From Trochalopteron elliotii (Eukaryota; Chordata; Aves; Passeriformes; Leiothrichidae), in the NCBI GenBank assembly GCA_024734555.1, contig JANPWX010000097.1, positions 483,413-547,412 of the forward strand: DNA of 64,000 nt, read 5' to 3'. The translations under genes and the position numbers were made by a program. The notes below the pieces were generated by a model. That model was not told where the DNA came from, did no database searches, and saw only the letters and a program-made list of their open reading frames with translations. Below, one piece after another: positions 12,436 to 26,600 of the stretch; the first letter of the stretch is position 1, and every line of letters starts with the position of its first letter.

Positions 12436-13523
12436 ATTTGGACAGCCATTTCCACTTACATGACATAGTCTACATGACATGACATGCCTAGAAATAAGGT
12501 TTCTCGTAGTCTGGAACAGCTTCTACAGTCCAGAAGTACAATTCCTGGGAGTGGGTACAATTTGTTAAAGATTAAGAAGCACTGATTTCTGTCAATGGTT
12601 AATTTTTATATCCCTTAATTAATTGTGTGTGTATGAATAAATAATTTTACTAATTTGTAATAATTCATAAAATTGAATATAAAAACTCATGCTTGTATGC
12701 ATGACACAACTGTTGTACTGAAAATTACCACTGTTAGTGACAATTTCACTATTAGTTCAGTTAGCTATTGTTTATGTGTATGACAAGTTAGTAGGGAATA
12801 AATCTATACATTGGAACCTCAAAACTTGCTCTTCCAACCATTCTTTCATAAAAATGAATAATGCCTGTTTCTCTCTAATAGAATATTTTCCTACCAGAGA
12901 CTTGGACCCAATCTTTAAAATTGTATCTGGGTGTCTCTTTTCACTAAAGCAGCCTTAGAACATCTATCCACAAGAGCATAATTTGGAATGACCAGCCTCT
13001 TTGCTGGAACTTAATGTGAGCATGCTGCATTGGTGGGCTTCCTGACAACACATTATTATACCCAGAGACAATATGAAATTATGTGCAGCCTGGTGACAAC
13101 AGTAGGGACTATTGTAGAAAATAAGAAATATGGAATTCAGTCTGTATTTTCATTTAGCAGTACTCCTTTAACTTGGATGAGGTGTAATAGTACCTTTATA
13201 CCTTGCCCTTTCTGTTTTCTAACAGTAGGTTCAGTATGTCGTTCACAACCATGCCAAGAGGCATGAAGGGAGATTTACTAGTTGATTTTTGAGAATTGTC
13301 TGTGTCCATTCACACAACCAATCTGCTCTGCCCTTGGTTTGGGGATCTAGCTCTGATTTTTGACACTCAGCAGGCATGTGATAAGCAGCATAAGCAGGTG
13401 GGGTACAATGCATTTCCTTAAAGAGACAGGAAAAATTGACATTGGTCCTTTGTGAAAATACTGTTTTATTCCCTGTGAAATGGCATTCCTGTGCACTGGT
13501 AAAATTCAGCACAGGAAATGCTG

Positions 13524-13625
13524 AATCATAGAACTGTAGAATCATAGAATGATTTTGGTTGCAAGGGGCCTTTAAAATCATCTACCTTCAGCACTTCTGC
13601 AATGAGTAGAGATGTCTTTGATCCT
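13524..13625 (-). mobile_element. CR1 LINE 3' tail, minus orientation
   Basis: The left edge shows two copies of the terminal motif in reverse complement (AATCATAGAACTGTAGAATC then ATAGAATG), followed by TTTTGGTTGCAAGGGGCCTT, TAAAATCATCTA and a CAGCACTTCTGCAATGAG block, matching the antisense CR1 3' end. It is short and strongly 5' truncated. The surrounding minus open frame at 13243-13581 runs through it and is not a gene. Confidence 0.85.
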
Positions 13626-14722
13626 AATACTTCCATTTGAAGAAGCAGTCCTTGAAGTTGCTAATAACTCCTCTTCAAATATTGTTATGTTCTTTGCTAC
13701 AATGTTTTTCTAAATGTTTATTCTTTGTTATGGTGTCTCGAATTACATATTTATATGTTTCTGTGTTTATAAAACATAGTAATGAATATGAGCTTATCTT
13801 TTTCACTTCTGTCCCAGTCCAATGATGTAAAAGTATGTAACTGGGCAGGACACTGGAGTATTAGACTCATATATAAGACCATACCAAATTTTACAACTGC
13901 TGACAAATTTATCCAGCTGCATAATTTCAGAAATGCTTTTATAAATAGATGGATTTTGCAAGGAAAAAAAAATACATATTTCAAGCATGACTCATTTTTA
14001 ATTACAAGAGAGAATGCAAAGTACTGGCTTTTAGTAAAATTGAAAAGAGAAAAAACAAGAGGTTTTTATGAAATGTCTTTGTGTCATAAGATTAGAAGCG
14101 TGACACTGAAAGCTAAGAGAAACATCTAAGTGGGCTAGACAAAACCTTTTTTTTCTCCTAGAATGTTTTTCTTTTGAAAAAAGCCTACAAGGTTTGTTTG
14201 TGGGGTTTTTTTTTCTATAAACATTTGTTTCATTGTAGTGACTCTCAGAATAGTAGGAATTGTCAGTTGAATGAATAAAATGATCATGAAATAAATGAGT
14301 ACAGACATACAAACACCAATTGTTGCACTAGAATGCATCTGTTGTCAACCTTTGCAGGTTGTCTTGCAGTTGTATAGTTCCATTGGCCCCAAGTGGTACT
14401 TACTGAACATTTATTTTTCATTTGTTTGGACCACGCCAGTATTATACAGGCAGTGTGAGGGAATAATAAGCTGCATTCTTTGGATTACTGAAGAGTCAGC
14501 ACAAATTGTGGGAACAAATAACAATCAGACAAGGCAGTGTTTTATAACATCAGGACTGCAATCCATCTTTGGGATCTTTCTAAGCTGTGCTAATAAAGGC
14601 CCACTTACAATTCCCTACAGAGTATAGTTTAATTAAATTTGTCCATTAGAGGACTCCTCCCCCTCCCTCTACATTTTAGAAATTAATTCTGCTTTCTGTC
14701 TGTTGTTCTTTTTGCATCACAG

Positions 14723-14872
14723 ATGCACTGAACCTTCGTAACCGACAGGTCCTCTGCACCACACTGAAAGTCATCCAGCACCTGGTGGTGTCAGCTGAAA
14801 TGGTGGGGGAGGCCTTGGTGCCCTATTATCGGCAAATTCTCCCAATCCTAAGCATCTTTAAGCACATGGATG
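14723..14872 (+). CDS. PACRG: PACRG internal coding exon (parkin co-regulated protein)
   Basis: Joined to the preceding exon, the split codon reads Asn and the frame continues [37 protein letters not shown] and [12 protein letters not shown]. This is the conserved C-terminal half of the PACRG helical repeat. The acceptor is CATCACAG and the donor is a consensus GTGAGT at 14873. The exon is 150 bp and ends one base into a codon (G), the phase needed for the expected last exon encoding the C terminus. No stop or frameshift is present. Differences from mammalian PACRG, as I remember it, are conservative (for example Ile/Val and Ser/Asn changes), as expected for a functional orthologue. Confidence 0.97.
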
Positions 14873-16638
14873 GTGAGTTATCCTAACAGACACTGTGTCT
14901 TTCAACTCCTAAGGCAAAAAGGGGCTTGAGGCAGGGTTAATTAACAATGTAGTTAAGATTTATTACTGTATATAAACTCAAATCCATTTGGAGCTCTAAA
15001 TAATGTAAACTCTCCCTCTTACTATTCCCTAAGGATGCACTGAAATTAACAATTTCATTTATTACTCCTTGCACGTACAGTTTATTTAACGCAGTACAGA
15101 AGCAGTGAAGCAGTTCTATAATCTTCCAATAATTAAATTGTAAAGTTTGTAACAGTCTTTTGAATACATTAATAAATTGCAAAGGTTTTTTCCTCCCTCC
15201 AACACATTAGTTTAGTCCAGCTGTTTTATTCAATTCTGTGCTCTCCACAAGCAATTTGCTGCTACCAGAAGGTTTAGGAAAGATTAAAAATAAAAGTAGA
15301 GATCAAACTAATTAATTTGAGGGTCGAGAGAACCCATGTTGTAGAAGAATTTCAAGTTAGATAATATCGAGCAAAACAGTGAAGTTTGAAGTTATTGCTG
15401 CACACTTAGCAGGTTTTATTATAGAGAAATTTAGAACTAATTTATTTCTACAGTTAAGTGCGTGTTTTCTTTGTAGTGCAGATCTCGCCAGTTTCAGTCT
15501 TTAATAACTGGTGCTATGAGTTCTGTATACTGTGAATATGTTTACATCACAGTCATCAGCTGAAATCAATAAGATGTATATTGCCTTTGCCAAATTAATT
15601 TTTAAAATATTTTTTGGTATTAAATCTATCTGTACTTATTTTCAATTATCTACAAAGTTACTGACTTTAAATTTTTTTTTATTTACTTGTGGCCATATAG
15701 ATGAAAAGAAGTTAATTCCTCACAAGCTTTCAAAAGAGAGTTTTCATGAAATTCATGGCATTTTAATAGTTCTCTGCAGGACTCCTTCATAATATACTTT
15801 CTGTTTGCATTACTACAGAATATAATACCTTATACTCACTCTTTAGTAAGTATAAGATTCAAATCAGATTGAAAAATGCCTGGTCAGAGACTGACTTGAA
15901 GGCACAAATGAAGTTTACATTTTAGATCTGTTCAAATAAATGTACGTCCCTGACTTTGTTTTACTTAGTGAGAAAAATTCAGTAACACGGAATTTCACAA
16001 ATGCAAGTTATTTCTGATTACAGTTGTGACTTTCCAGAAGTTGTGGGATGAAAGGTTATGAGTGAAATCTGTTGGCTGAACTTAAACAATTTCAGTAGGA
16101 CTTTTTATGAATTGGAAGATTTCTCCCTAACAGATCTAATTACAATATCTGGCACAAAGCAAGACTGTAAAAATGATTCTTATTGATTAATGAATATACC
16201 ACACATGCTTTTTTTCCAAATTTCAGCCTGAAGTAGCCTATAAATTCTCTTGACTGGGCTTTTCTACAGTGATTTCAGATGAATAATAGGGAAAACTCAT
16301 GTGTAGCCAGGTACATAACTTACCAAGGCATTAAACACAATCTAAATATATCTTCAGTTTTGATTGTTTTGTGAGCAAAATAAAACATATTTTCAACATA
16401 TTTTCATGAGATCTGTGCTCTGTTAATTTGCACCTATATAAAACTACACTAAATCATGATATTTGACATTTAAGAACTAAAGCCTCAAATGAAAAGCAAT
16501 AGTCCAAAATTAACTGATTTTATTAAGTCACTACTTTTTTAGAAATAAAAATTTTGAAACTTTAGTATTACCGGGAAAGAAATAGATGCTATTTGCAAGG
16601 CCTACCATGTGCAAGTGTTCAACTTATTCAGTACTTAC

Positions 16639-16961
16639 ATGTGGATGACAGGGAATACCTCTGTCTGCTCCTTCCACTAAAAGATTATGTTTCATTCCTC
16701 CTTCACTGGTTGGCACAGGGTCCTTTCCTCCTCTTTCTATCTCACATAAGCTAATAGGCAGCTGAGGTGCAGGTGTTTGCTCCCAATTATAAGGGAATTG
16801 CAGAGACTTATCTGGGCTATTTTCTTCACTGTTTATTGATACAGGTGAAAGATGGGGTAAGTGAAGTGTACTTCTTTCTTCTTTTCTGTATAGCTTGTGA
16901 AAGTAAGAACTGTGGTGCATCTTCCTGAACTTGTATGATTTGCAGTCTATTAAGTCAGACA
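16639..16961 (-). CDS. Candidate antisense coding exon, unidentified
   Basis: On the minus strand a 323 bp segment is flanked by an acceptor reading AACTTCCACAG and a perfect GTAAGT donor. It is open throughout in one frame, starting one base into a codon. The 107 residues are polar and look disordered, with pieces such as YKFRKMHHSSYFHKLYRK, LPHLSPVSINSEENSPDK and FPYNWEQTPAPQLPISL. There is no ATG at its start, so it would be an internal exon. I recognise no family. It lies antisense inside the PACRG downstream intron, 43 kb from the better-supported antisense candidate at 60-63 kb, and could be a later exon of the same gene or chance. Phase 1 in and phase 0 out is compatible with either. 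Confidence 0.35.
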
Positions 16962-19382
16962 CTGTGGAAGTTTGTCCAGAATTAAGTTAACTAGAAGAAG
17001 CCATGTTTTAATCATTTCCACTTCACTAGATCAGTATCTATCTGATGAAAGGAACTCTTTCCTAAATTCAGCATCTGTGAATACCACTCTCAGTAAACAA
17101 GGTTATAGTCAAGAGAATATAAAAAAAGACAAAAAATATTTATTAAAAAGTTAAGGTCAACTTACCTTAACTTCAAGTTACCTGGTGACCAATTTAGAAG
17201 AAACCAAAATGATTCTTCATGCAGTGTGTGTGATGTGAAGCTCTGTAACTCCCAACCCGAAATTCTTTAGATACAAAAGGTCTCCATACATTAGGTGGAG
17301 GCTCAGAAATGTAAAAAAAAAGCATGTATTGCTTGTTTAATGAAACACATGTGTCATTGCTATTGGTAATTTCTGTCAATTATAAAAAAGGAGAGTGTTG
17401 ATGAAAAATAAATTAAGACTTTTATTCATTGAAAGGATATAAACTATGTTCACCCATCTGAGTCACAAGATACAGGTTTAAAATAAATCAGTGCAATCTA
17501 AGCCAGGGGGAAGATCCAGGCCTCCTGAGACAGTCTCTCTGAAAGCCAGAGGAGAGGGTTCCATTAACTTCTGAAGAGTCTTGTTAGTGAGCAAGGGGCT
17601 TTTTGGTGCACAAAGCATATTTGGTGTGTCTGAATTTGTGCCCTCTCTGGAACTTAGGCCCTGACTTTCAGTACATGTTTCTCTTCCCTCGGGTTCCCAA
17701 GTGCCCTGTTGCAGAGCATTGAGACATAAAAGAGCAAAGTTTTGCTGTTGATGCTTTTGAGAGCATCACTCATGTCTTAAGAGCACCCTCACCATCTGGC
17801 CAGAGTGTGCTCTGAAACAGGGTTGAAGCTTTCTGCTGAAACTGTTAGCCAGGGCCATAAGGCTGGCAGGAGAGCAAGAGAAGGGAACATGAGTATATTC
17901 CAGTGATTGAGGAAAAGGAATAGTGCTGTGATACAGGAGCTGTTTGTCTATTTTCTGGAGACCAGGAGGAAACTAACAGTCTCAAAGCAAGCTTCCCAAA
18001 ATAGGGACTATTATGCAAATTTGCTACTATATAAGATAAGAAACTAAAAATGTTGTGATAGTGCTTACTAAGCCTTATTATATACTCTGTAATGCCACTG
18101 TAGTTTAAATGTGTAAGGTAAATGTACTCTTATAAAACTAATTTAAATCTTGTGAAGAGGGAATGAAAATTCTGTATAGACTCAAATGAAAGTATTCTTT
18201 TGCATCACAAAAGCATATCTTTTTATGTATCTTATTTTCTAAGCTGTCTTTTATAAATCTGTGAATTATCTGGAGTAAATACAATTTTAAAACAAATACA
18301 ATAAGTTTGTTGTTTTATGAAAGCAGATAGAAGAGAAAAATAAAAGAGAAAAAGCGAAGAAAAAAGGAGTCTTCAGAGCCTGGAATATGTATTAGAGTGC
18401 ATTTATGCCAGAATGATATTTAAAATAGAAACCTATTCATTAAAAGGATTAGACTTCTGAGAACAGCGAAATTCTCCTGTTTGATTTACCTGACTGGTAA
18501 ATTAAAATTTCATGTATTTAGTTCAACAGCTATTTTCATGTTATCATTTTATATTATATAGAGCAAGAACACCTTTGCAAATAAAGTTAGATGAAACAAA
18601 AATATTATTAGGATTTACAGGCCTCAAAGAGAGAAGTGTGGGTGCCAGTGCACTGTGGAAGGTACCTGTCCAGCATGGTAATTTCAACCATGACTTGTTG
18701 CAGTCACTGTGAGGTAAGCAGTAGAAGTAGGGCAGACTGAAGTTTCTTTTGGCTGCAATAAAATTGCCTTGACACTATCAATAACTTAAAACTAACATAA
18801 ACCTTGGACAGTCTCTACCTATGTAGCCAGTCCTTGAAAATAAAATTTTAGAGGTATGACTGAGAATAGCTGATGTAGTTGTATTGTAGCATTCAACCAA
18901 GTGTGAAGCCACAAAACAGAATTATACTGCATGCTTTACAGCACCTGAACACTTGGGAAAAAACATTCTCTTGTCTGAAAGGTACTTCACATACTTTGGA
19001 GAACTCTATTTTACAAAATGCAATAATATTGCATAGACTCTAAAGGAAGAAGCAGGACCTAAGTGTTAAATGGCAAAAGCAAAACACTGTGCCTAGAGGT
19101 ACAAGTCCTCCTTGTGTTGGAGGCTGAGTCTTTTCAGAACTGCCTGTGTATTCAGAGGCAGTGATGCTCCTCCAAATGGTTCATAGTAACTAGTAAGAAG
19201 CAGCAATTATCCTTTAATGTGATTGAATATGCTCTAAAAAAATCTCTTGCCCAGAACATTTCAATTGTTTGCTTCTTTGTCTGGGAAATGCAAAAGTCCT
19301 TTCAAAAGTCAGTCTGGATCTAAAATACTTTACATTTTGTCAACTCTGTGTTCATAAATCATGTTTCAGATTAAGAAAAATC

Positions 19383-19440
19383 CACCAAAAAAAAAAACCA
19401 AAAAAAACCCAAAAAAAAGAACCCCCCCCAAAAAACAACA
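19383..19440. repeat. A-rich/C-run low-complexity tract
   Basis: Runs of 7 to 11 A separated by CC, CCC and C8 make up this 58 bp tract. No retroposon body ends at it, so it is best called low complexity. Confidence 0.85.
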
Positions 19441-21534
19441 GTTGTCTTGAACAATATTTACAAAGTAATGTATTTGAGGTTCTCCTAATTTCTCCTAAAA
19501 ACTCTGAGATTTCAGACTATTTTCAGACAACTTCTCTCAGAGTTCCAGTGCTACTAGCTTTAGGGATTTTTTTTCTCCTTTTAAATTAAAAATGGAGATT
19601 CCCAGAGAATTAGTTGATTCATGATTGAAATTTGCATGAAAACCATTTAATGCTGTAAGATTATTGATAAAATAAGCCGTGCCAGTATACTAGTAACATA
19701 AGCTGTATTTTACATCCAGTTTTCGCATTGTTCATATGCTTAATTTTGACGCTTATCCTTCCTATTCCTATGCATATTTTGGAAGATTTTCATTATTTAT
19801 AAGCTTTCTTTGAATTCCATCAGTTATAATTTCTGAAATTTGAAAACAAAGATTCTGATGTGGCTTTAAGGATACATACTTCGAAGCAATAAGACCACGA
19901 CAGCACAGATATAAGTGAAAAAAATAGTTTTGATACATTTTCTGGGCTTTTTAAAAATATACCTTCAGTACAAGAAGATTCAGAATGTTGTGATTCATCA
20001 ACATTTAATGAAAAATATTGTGGTTTTCCCAATATGGCATCTCCTGGTAAATCACCTTTTTAAGCACATGAAGACAGATTAATTGCACTCCAAAAAATGT
20101 TATTACCATACTGGTGAGAAGCAAAATATATTTTTGTCATTCTCCACTGTGATTAATGATATTATTTCAACAGGCTTTCTATGAATTACAGTTCCAAGTG
20201 TATTTATTTAACAAATATTCTTCAATGTTTTTAAGAACATCAAAACATTTCTCGTCTATGACATCCACTCAAGGTCTTTTAATGGTATTTTTCAAAAATG
20301 TCTCAAGTTTTTTTTGTCAAGAATCTCATCTTGAAAGTAAAAGTCTCACAAAATAGTGCTTTATATTGCAGTTGAGTAAGCAGGAAAGTGATCCTCAACC
20401 ATTATCATCTGTAGTCTCACCTTTTTTTGCACTGATCAATCTCATTTTATTTCAATGACCAGTCTTGCATATGGAGCTACAAAAATTCACTGGAACTCTG
20501 AAGCAAAGAAATTGGGAGTTACCAAGATCCGCGTGTATTGGAGCATTTGTTGCTTTAGCATCTTCAATACAATCCATGTAATTTTAAGCTGATTATATAG
20601 TAAACTTCTAATGTGTAATCAATACTCTGTCAGGTACTTTCTAACACATTGAGAGAATCATCACACTTAGATCATAATTGCTGGGTAATTTCTAATTACT
20701 ATCTAATTTCTTAGCTGAAAATACAGCTCAAGTCTCTGCAAAATGGAACTGATTCAGCTGTGATTAAATTGAAGCTATTCACACTTAGCACTTACTTTTA
20801 ATGTGTTAATAGTCTAATTAATTCAGCATCTTGAATTTTTGATAAAAGTAAAATGAAAAGCTTCCCATGTCAGAGGATGATACATTACATCCAATATTTT
20901 CTTTTTCCCTTTTCAGTTTTTAACTTTTTGGATATTTTGACTCAAGAAAATGAGTTTTCTATTGAATGACAGAGTGTGTGTGAGTTAGGACATCTGAATT
21001 TACAGAAAATGCATGGACAAGTAAAATATGGAAACATTAAAATATTCCTGTGCTTCAGTAGAAACATCTGTAAAATGGATATAACTTGAAAGGGCTTGTA
21101 GGCCTCAATCAGGATTTTGTTTGGCAATTAATCAGAGCTTTAAGAACGTACCAGGAATGTGGGTATATATGTCAGTAAAACATAATTTTCATGGAGTTAA
21201 GAATTCATATCATGCTTTGCTTTAATACATTCGTTCAATTTGTGTTCCTTTGGGAAGAAATTACTTTTGGAAGTACCATGTTTGAGGAAGATTTGGACAT
21301 TTAGGACTGGACTTGTTCAGAATTATGGTAGCATCTGCATGTCTGTTTATACTGGATGCTAATACCTGTGTGAATATCAACAGGTGTGTGTATCTGGCCT
21401 CCAAATCAGACAAGGAAGTGTTTAAGTTACCTGAGAAATCCACAGTTTGAGCAAATCTAATGCCTAGCTGTAGTACTAACAACAAAACACAACATGCATA
21501 GTTATTTAAATTATTTTGCTTGCAGGTTTATTTC

Positions 21535-22177
21535 TGCCTTGCTTGGCATTGGGTTGGCCAAGAAGGCCAGTGGTGTCCTGGTCTGTATCAGCAGTAGTGT
21601 GGCCAGCAGAACCAGGGCAGTGACCATTCCTCTGTACTCAGCTTTGGTGAGGCCACACTTCCTATCCTGTGGTCCAGTTTTGGGCCTCTCATTGTAAGAG
21701 GGACATTGAAGTGCTGGAGTGTGTCCAGAGAAGGGCAGTGGAACTGGGGAAGAGTCTGGAGCACAAGCCTTTTTGCGGCTGAGGGAGATGGGGGTGTGTA
21801 GCCTGGAGAAAAAAAAGACTTGTAGGGGATCTCATTTGCTCTCTACAGCTGCATGAAAGGAGGCTGTAGTTTGGTGGGGGCTGGTCACTTCTCCCAAGTA
21901 ACAAGAAATAGAAAAAGAGGAAATGGCCTCAGGTTGTGTCAGGGAAGGTTTAGATTGTGTATTAGGAAAAGTTTCTTCCTGGACAGGGCTGTCAAACATT
22001 GGAACAGACTGTCAGTGGTAGAGTCAACAGCCCTGAAGCTGTTTAAAAGACTTGTAGATGTGGCACTTTGGGATATAATTTAGTGGTGAACTTGATGGGG
22101 TTAGGTTTGTGGTTTGAGTTCATGATCTTAGAGGTCTTTTCCAACCTAAACATTTCTATAGTTCTATGGTATTCTTT
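21535..22177 (+). mobile_element. CR1 LINE 3' portion (ORF2 C terminus and 3' UTR)
   Basis: The + strand encodes the end of CR1 ORF2 with some frame breaks: [20 protein letters not shown], then [16 protein letters not shown]-like and GLFSQVT-like positions (here GAGHFSQVT), GNGLRLCQGRFRLCIRK and AVKHWNRLSVV, ending at a stop near 22081. A short 3' UTR follows, ending in GAGGTCTTTTCCAACC and the TTCTATAGTTCTATGG terminal motif. The YSALVRPH and KHWNRL blocks are hallmarks of CR1 ORF2. The copy is 5' truncated and carries indels, so it is inactive. The short open frames 21494-21697 and 21853-22083 belong to it. Confidence 0.93.
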
Positions 22178-25100
22178 TAAAAAATAAAATGCATGTACAA
22201 TTTGCAAGCTGGAGCTAGAACCCACAGTTCTCAACTGCTGTTTGACTTGTGTAACTACTTCATGTATAATTTCTTCTTTGAGTAGGAGTTCTGAACTCTT
22301 TGCTGAACCTAAGTGAAACACACCATAAGGGATGGGGCAGGCCGGCAGATTCATCTAGAAATTACTACCCACAGAATTAGCTGGTTTAGCACATGGCCCA
22401 GTTTGGTGGAATTACATATCCATAGGTTCTCAGTTCCCTGGCTGTCCTGGGTAGATCAGAACTTCACCTGCCATTCTGCACTTCTGGATAAAGGCCTTTA
22501 GGTTTTGGATGAGTAGAGTTCATACATGTGCCTGAATTTCTCCTTTTGAATTGATTTGCTGTAAGCAGCTCCCTATGGACTTCTTTTTCACTCTTCTCAG
22601 GCCCCTGATTCAGTTTGCAGAGTGGTGAGAGACCTACATTTGTTCTCTACATATTAAGGCTTTCTTTGGATCTGCCCATTATAATGTAAATTGTTTAAAA
22701 TCTGACTGCTGACCCTCCAGCTAGGGATTATTCCTTTCTTCTGGGTAATTAATTTCTGTGTTTTTCACAGGGTTGGTTTGCAGTTGGTTGTTGGGATTGA
22801 GAAGTGATTTCTTTAGTTGAACTTGTACTGCCGACTTCATGTAGAACTACTTTCAGAGTACACACTAAGTAATTCTGAGAAAATATTTGTTGTCTGCGTA
22901 ATTCTCTTTTTATATGTTTGCAAGCAAATTTGCCTTAACTTTGAGAAGACATATGATTTCAGCTTGTCACATTTATTAAGGTGGCATTTTTTTATTTTAA
23001 ACATACATCTGAAATCTGGGTTCATATCATAATTTTAAGTTGATTATGTTTATTGCAGATGTTTTTATTTGTGTGCTCAATTAGTATTTCTGTTCTGAGA
23101 AAAATATTTCTGTGAAAGTCTGTGTGAGGTTGCCAACATCGAAGACATGCTCTGCACCTGACTTTCTGTTGTTATATTAATAAAAATAAACCCTAAAACC
23201 AACAGGTAGTGGGGAGAGAGAAACTTGGGAGAGAGGGAACACCGTGTATGGATAACAATTTTCTTTTGGCATTTCTCTCTTACCCTCAAGGAAAACAGAT
23301 TAAAGTCCCATATAATGGAATGATACCAGTGGGAACATAAATATTGCAGTGTGATTAAACCACCAAAATACTCAGGTGATTAAAGTGCTTCAGGTCTTTC
23401 AGTTATTATTCTGTTATATCATTTCATCTCATTTCAAGATGTTGCTTTTTTCGTAGTTTTTGAAGAACACTCTAGGCAACAAAATTGATTTTGTGAGGCC
23501 CATAGCTTTGGACTATTGATTTATTTTTTTTGTATTGCACATCCATCATCTTTGTCTTTAGACACTCCAGCAAAAATATGTATTCTTGTTATAGCATCAT
23601 CTGGCTGTCCCAATACTGATGCAATTAGGTGATGGAAATCTTTGTGTCTTTGACAAGACTGTACTAGCTGAGAGGTACCCTTTTGACTTTTCTTATTTGA
23701 GAATTAAGTGCAGTAGATTAGACATTTATGGTCAGAGCATTTGCTTACTAATGTAGTCTAATTCAAAACTTAGAAGTTTCATCTAGGAATTGGACTTCTT
23801 GGGGAAAAAAGTCAAAACCAATCAACCAATCAAACCAATTCAATCCAAACAAAATCCAAAAACAAACAAACAATTGCCAGAACACCTGCTTTATGTTAAG
23901 ACTTTCCACTTGTACACCGTGTTAGGTTCCCTTTTATTTTTTGCTTTGAATACATAATCCAACATTCAGCAAATATAAGAAATGCCAAAGCTATCATTCA
24001 AGTCTCTCTCTTCACACTTTGTTCCGGGTATTATTATACAGTTTCTAAGAAAAAGAATGTGTCACAGTACCTGAGAAAAAATCAAATCAATATATAATTA
24101 AGGATGTTAATAATTTTTCAGATTTAGCAGTTGTAGAGCTACCCTCAAGCTCAGTTGACACATGACAGTGATGGGATTACTTGTGCTACTTTCTGCCTTT
24201 GATTCTCCAGGTCACTGATCAGAAACCCATTTAGGGAAGAACGAAATGAGAAAGAACTTTGCCCAATATAGAAAGCAGAGGTTATCAAATGGTACTGTAC
24301 TTTTTTTCTCAGTGCAAAATGCCTTTTCTACTTCCATAATGCTGGGTATTGGTTAAGAAATTGATATTCTGAAGTGATTTTCTATAGTGTCAACTTGTTT
24401 ACATTCTTTTTCATTCCCAACAATCCCTGTGTATTGACATGTTGTTTCTCGTTTTTTACTTAATATTAATTTCTCAAAGACAGAAGCAGATGCATTTCTG
24501 ATGTATTTGTATGGGTTTTTTTAATGATGAGTTAATAATCCAGGGTCCCTGACTAGGATTCTGAAGCTCTACAATAGTTCAAATACATAGCAATGATGTG
24601 GCATTGAACTGAGCTAGGAATTGTGGTTTGAGATTAAAGTATAGTTTTGTACTATACGTTATTCCTCATATTTCTCTTAGGAGTATGTTAAAGTATAAGG
24701 CAGTAAAAACCATGTTGATCAATTTATTCTTTGATATACTTTAGGAGACCAGAAATTCTAACCAGACATAAAAATTCTGAATATTTCTGTAGCTAGCAGA
24801 GTGTAAGGAAGTGAATACAAATTTTAGCAAATAACCAAGAAATGAAATTGGATGCATAAAATGGAAATTTTTGTTCAAAGTATGTTCTCTTGCAAAACTC
24901 CTTCTTTGTATCTGTCAGCCCTCTTTTTTCCTCCTAGCATTTTCCCATATTTTTCATTCATTTCCTAATCTCATTGTATTTTATGTTAGCCTTACTTTTG
25001 AAGACTTTACTTTTAATTTTTTAATCCAATTTTGAGAATAAAAAATTCTTTCAGTTTTGCTAGTGTACTATTATTGTCAGTGTCTTTGGGTAAGAAAGAA

Positions 25101-26573
25101 GAATCCTTCAGCAAATGCCACCAAAAGAAGTGAAATAAATTTTATTAATTAACTGAAGAATTGCCTTTAAGAATTAGCTCCTGCTCAATCAAAGCAAATA
25201 GGAGGGAGCATTACAGACAAAAGAAAGTTTTTCATTATGTTTATCCAATAAATTACACGTTTAATAAATCTAACCACTGAGGGAAGTATTATGCAAGAAA
25301 ATGGTATAAATCTGTTTTGAAACTGAGAAAGAATATTACCTAACCTTTTCATTGTAGAGGAAGTTCCTGAAATTACTGTAGCTAAGTGATATTTCTGTGA
25401 TGTATGTGAAGGTACTTTCTTCTGAGGACTTTTTTTCTTGAGATGGTTTCTCTTCTTGTTATCAGTTTAATACTACGAAATTTCTATCTCTTCTATCTCT
25501 TCTGCCATTGTCTCAGAAGTTGTCCATTCATGTGTTGTGATTTGACTAAAAAAATGAGTATACTTTTCAGCCATGCTGGCTCGAGTGAGTGCACAGGAGA
25601 GAAATGAGAGGAACTGAGACATATGCCAAGATACCTGAATCTCTTCAGGTGGCTGTATTTTCGTTTGATGAGGACCATACGCTAAGAAAAAGTTTTACTG
25701 ATAAATGTAGGAGTGTAATGTTAAATGCTGATCTGTATTTTAAATGATAGATTATATAATATATTCCTGACTAGCAATGGAAAGAGACAAAATGTATTCA
25801 GAAAGGCTGGATAGTGAAAGTTTTGTCTTTCGAGTAACCTGTCTACACTGATTGCAGGAAAAGCCTGGAGAGGAGAGGTTTAGCCTTTTTAGGAGCAAAA
25901 TTAGCTTTTGTGAGTACGCTGTCCATAGGCTAGATTTCAGAGAGAAGGAGAATATCCCAGTAGATTAATCTATCACAAAAATGCCAATTGCAAATCAAAG
26001 CTAAACAGTGGAATGGTCATAACAGGAGAATCCTCAGAGATGTTCATGATTACAACTTAGAAAAATAAATGTAAGGCATATGGATAATTTGAGTTGCAAT
26101 TGCAGTCTCTGTAATAAAAACATTTTGTGGTAAGCTATTTGAGCAGCAGCACAAATAGTTATCACAGGCATTATGAAAAGGCAGTTTCCCTGTGGCACGG
26201 GAGACATGCTTGTTAGGCCCCAGAATCTCTTCTTGAAAGATCCAAAATTGCTTGTCATTTTCTTTCTGTTAAATGAACTCACACATACCTTATTTAACCG
26301 CCTACTAGTAACACAAGCAGTTTGATGAAATCAGACATGAAAGTGAATGATTTTGTGGCCTTGGAATACTTTTTCTATTATTTCTTTCATGTAAACATGT
26401 ATACTTGTCATAGGGAAACTACTGTGTCAAAGGTCCCTACCAGGAAGAGATGCAGCCAACTTAAAAGGATCAGGAGTGGTTGGCATACACATACTTCTGT
26501 GTGAAAGCAAAAATCATGAACCTTCTATCTGGAATAATGCATGTGTAAGGATGGAACCAGAAAACATGAGAAG

Positions 26574-26600
26574 TGTTGTGTGTGTTTGTGTGTGTGTGTG
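26574..26600. repeat. (TG)n microsatellite
   Basis: This is a 27 bp TG-dominated run with two interruptions. It is simple sequence inside the PACRG intron. Confidence 0.9.

Larger units (their letters stand above)
5249..14722 (+). other. PACRG: PACRG intron between the two visible exons
   Basis: This 9.5 kb intron runs from a GTAGGT donor to an acceptor reading TTGCATCACAG. It contains an ancient CR1/L3-like remnant near 7.3-7.85 kb, a large CR1 copy at about 10.57-12.44 kb, and a CR1 tail near 13.5 kb. A T16 tract lies at 6930-6945. Between 5.42 and 5.66 kb the sequence is less AT-rich and has an open minus frame, but I see no splice structure there. The remaining parts (5.7-7.2, 7.9-10.5, 12.5-13.5 and 13.6-14.7 kb) hold nothing I can name. 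Confidence 0.9.
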
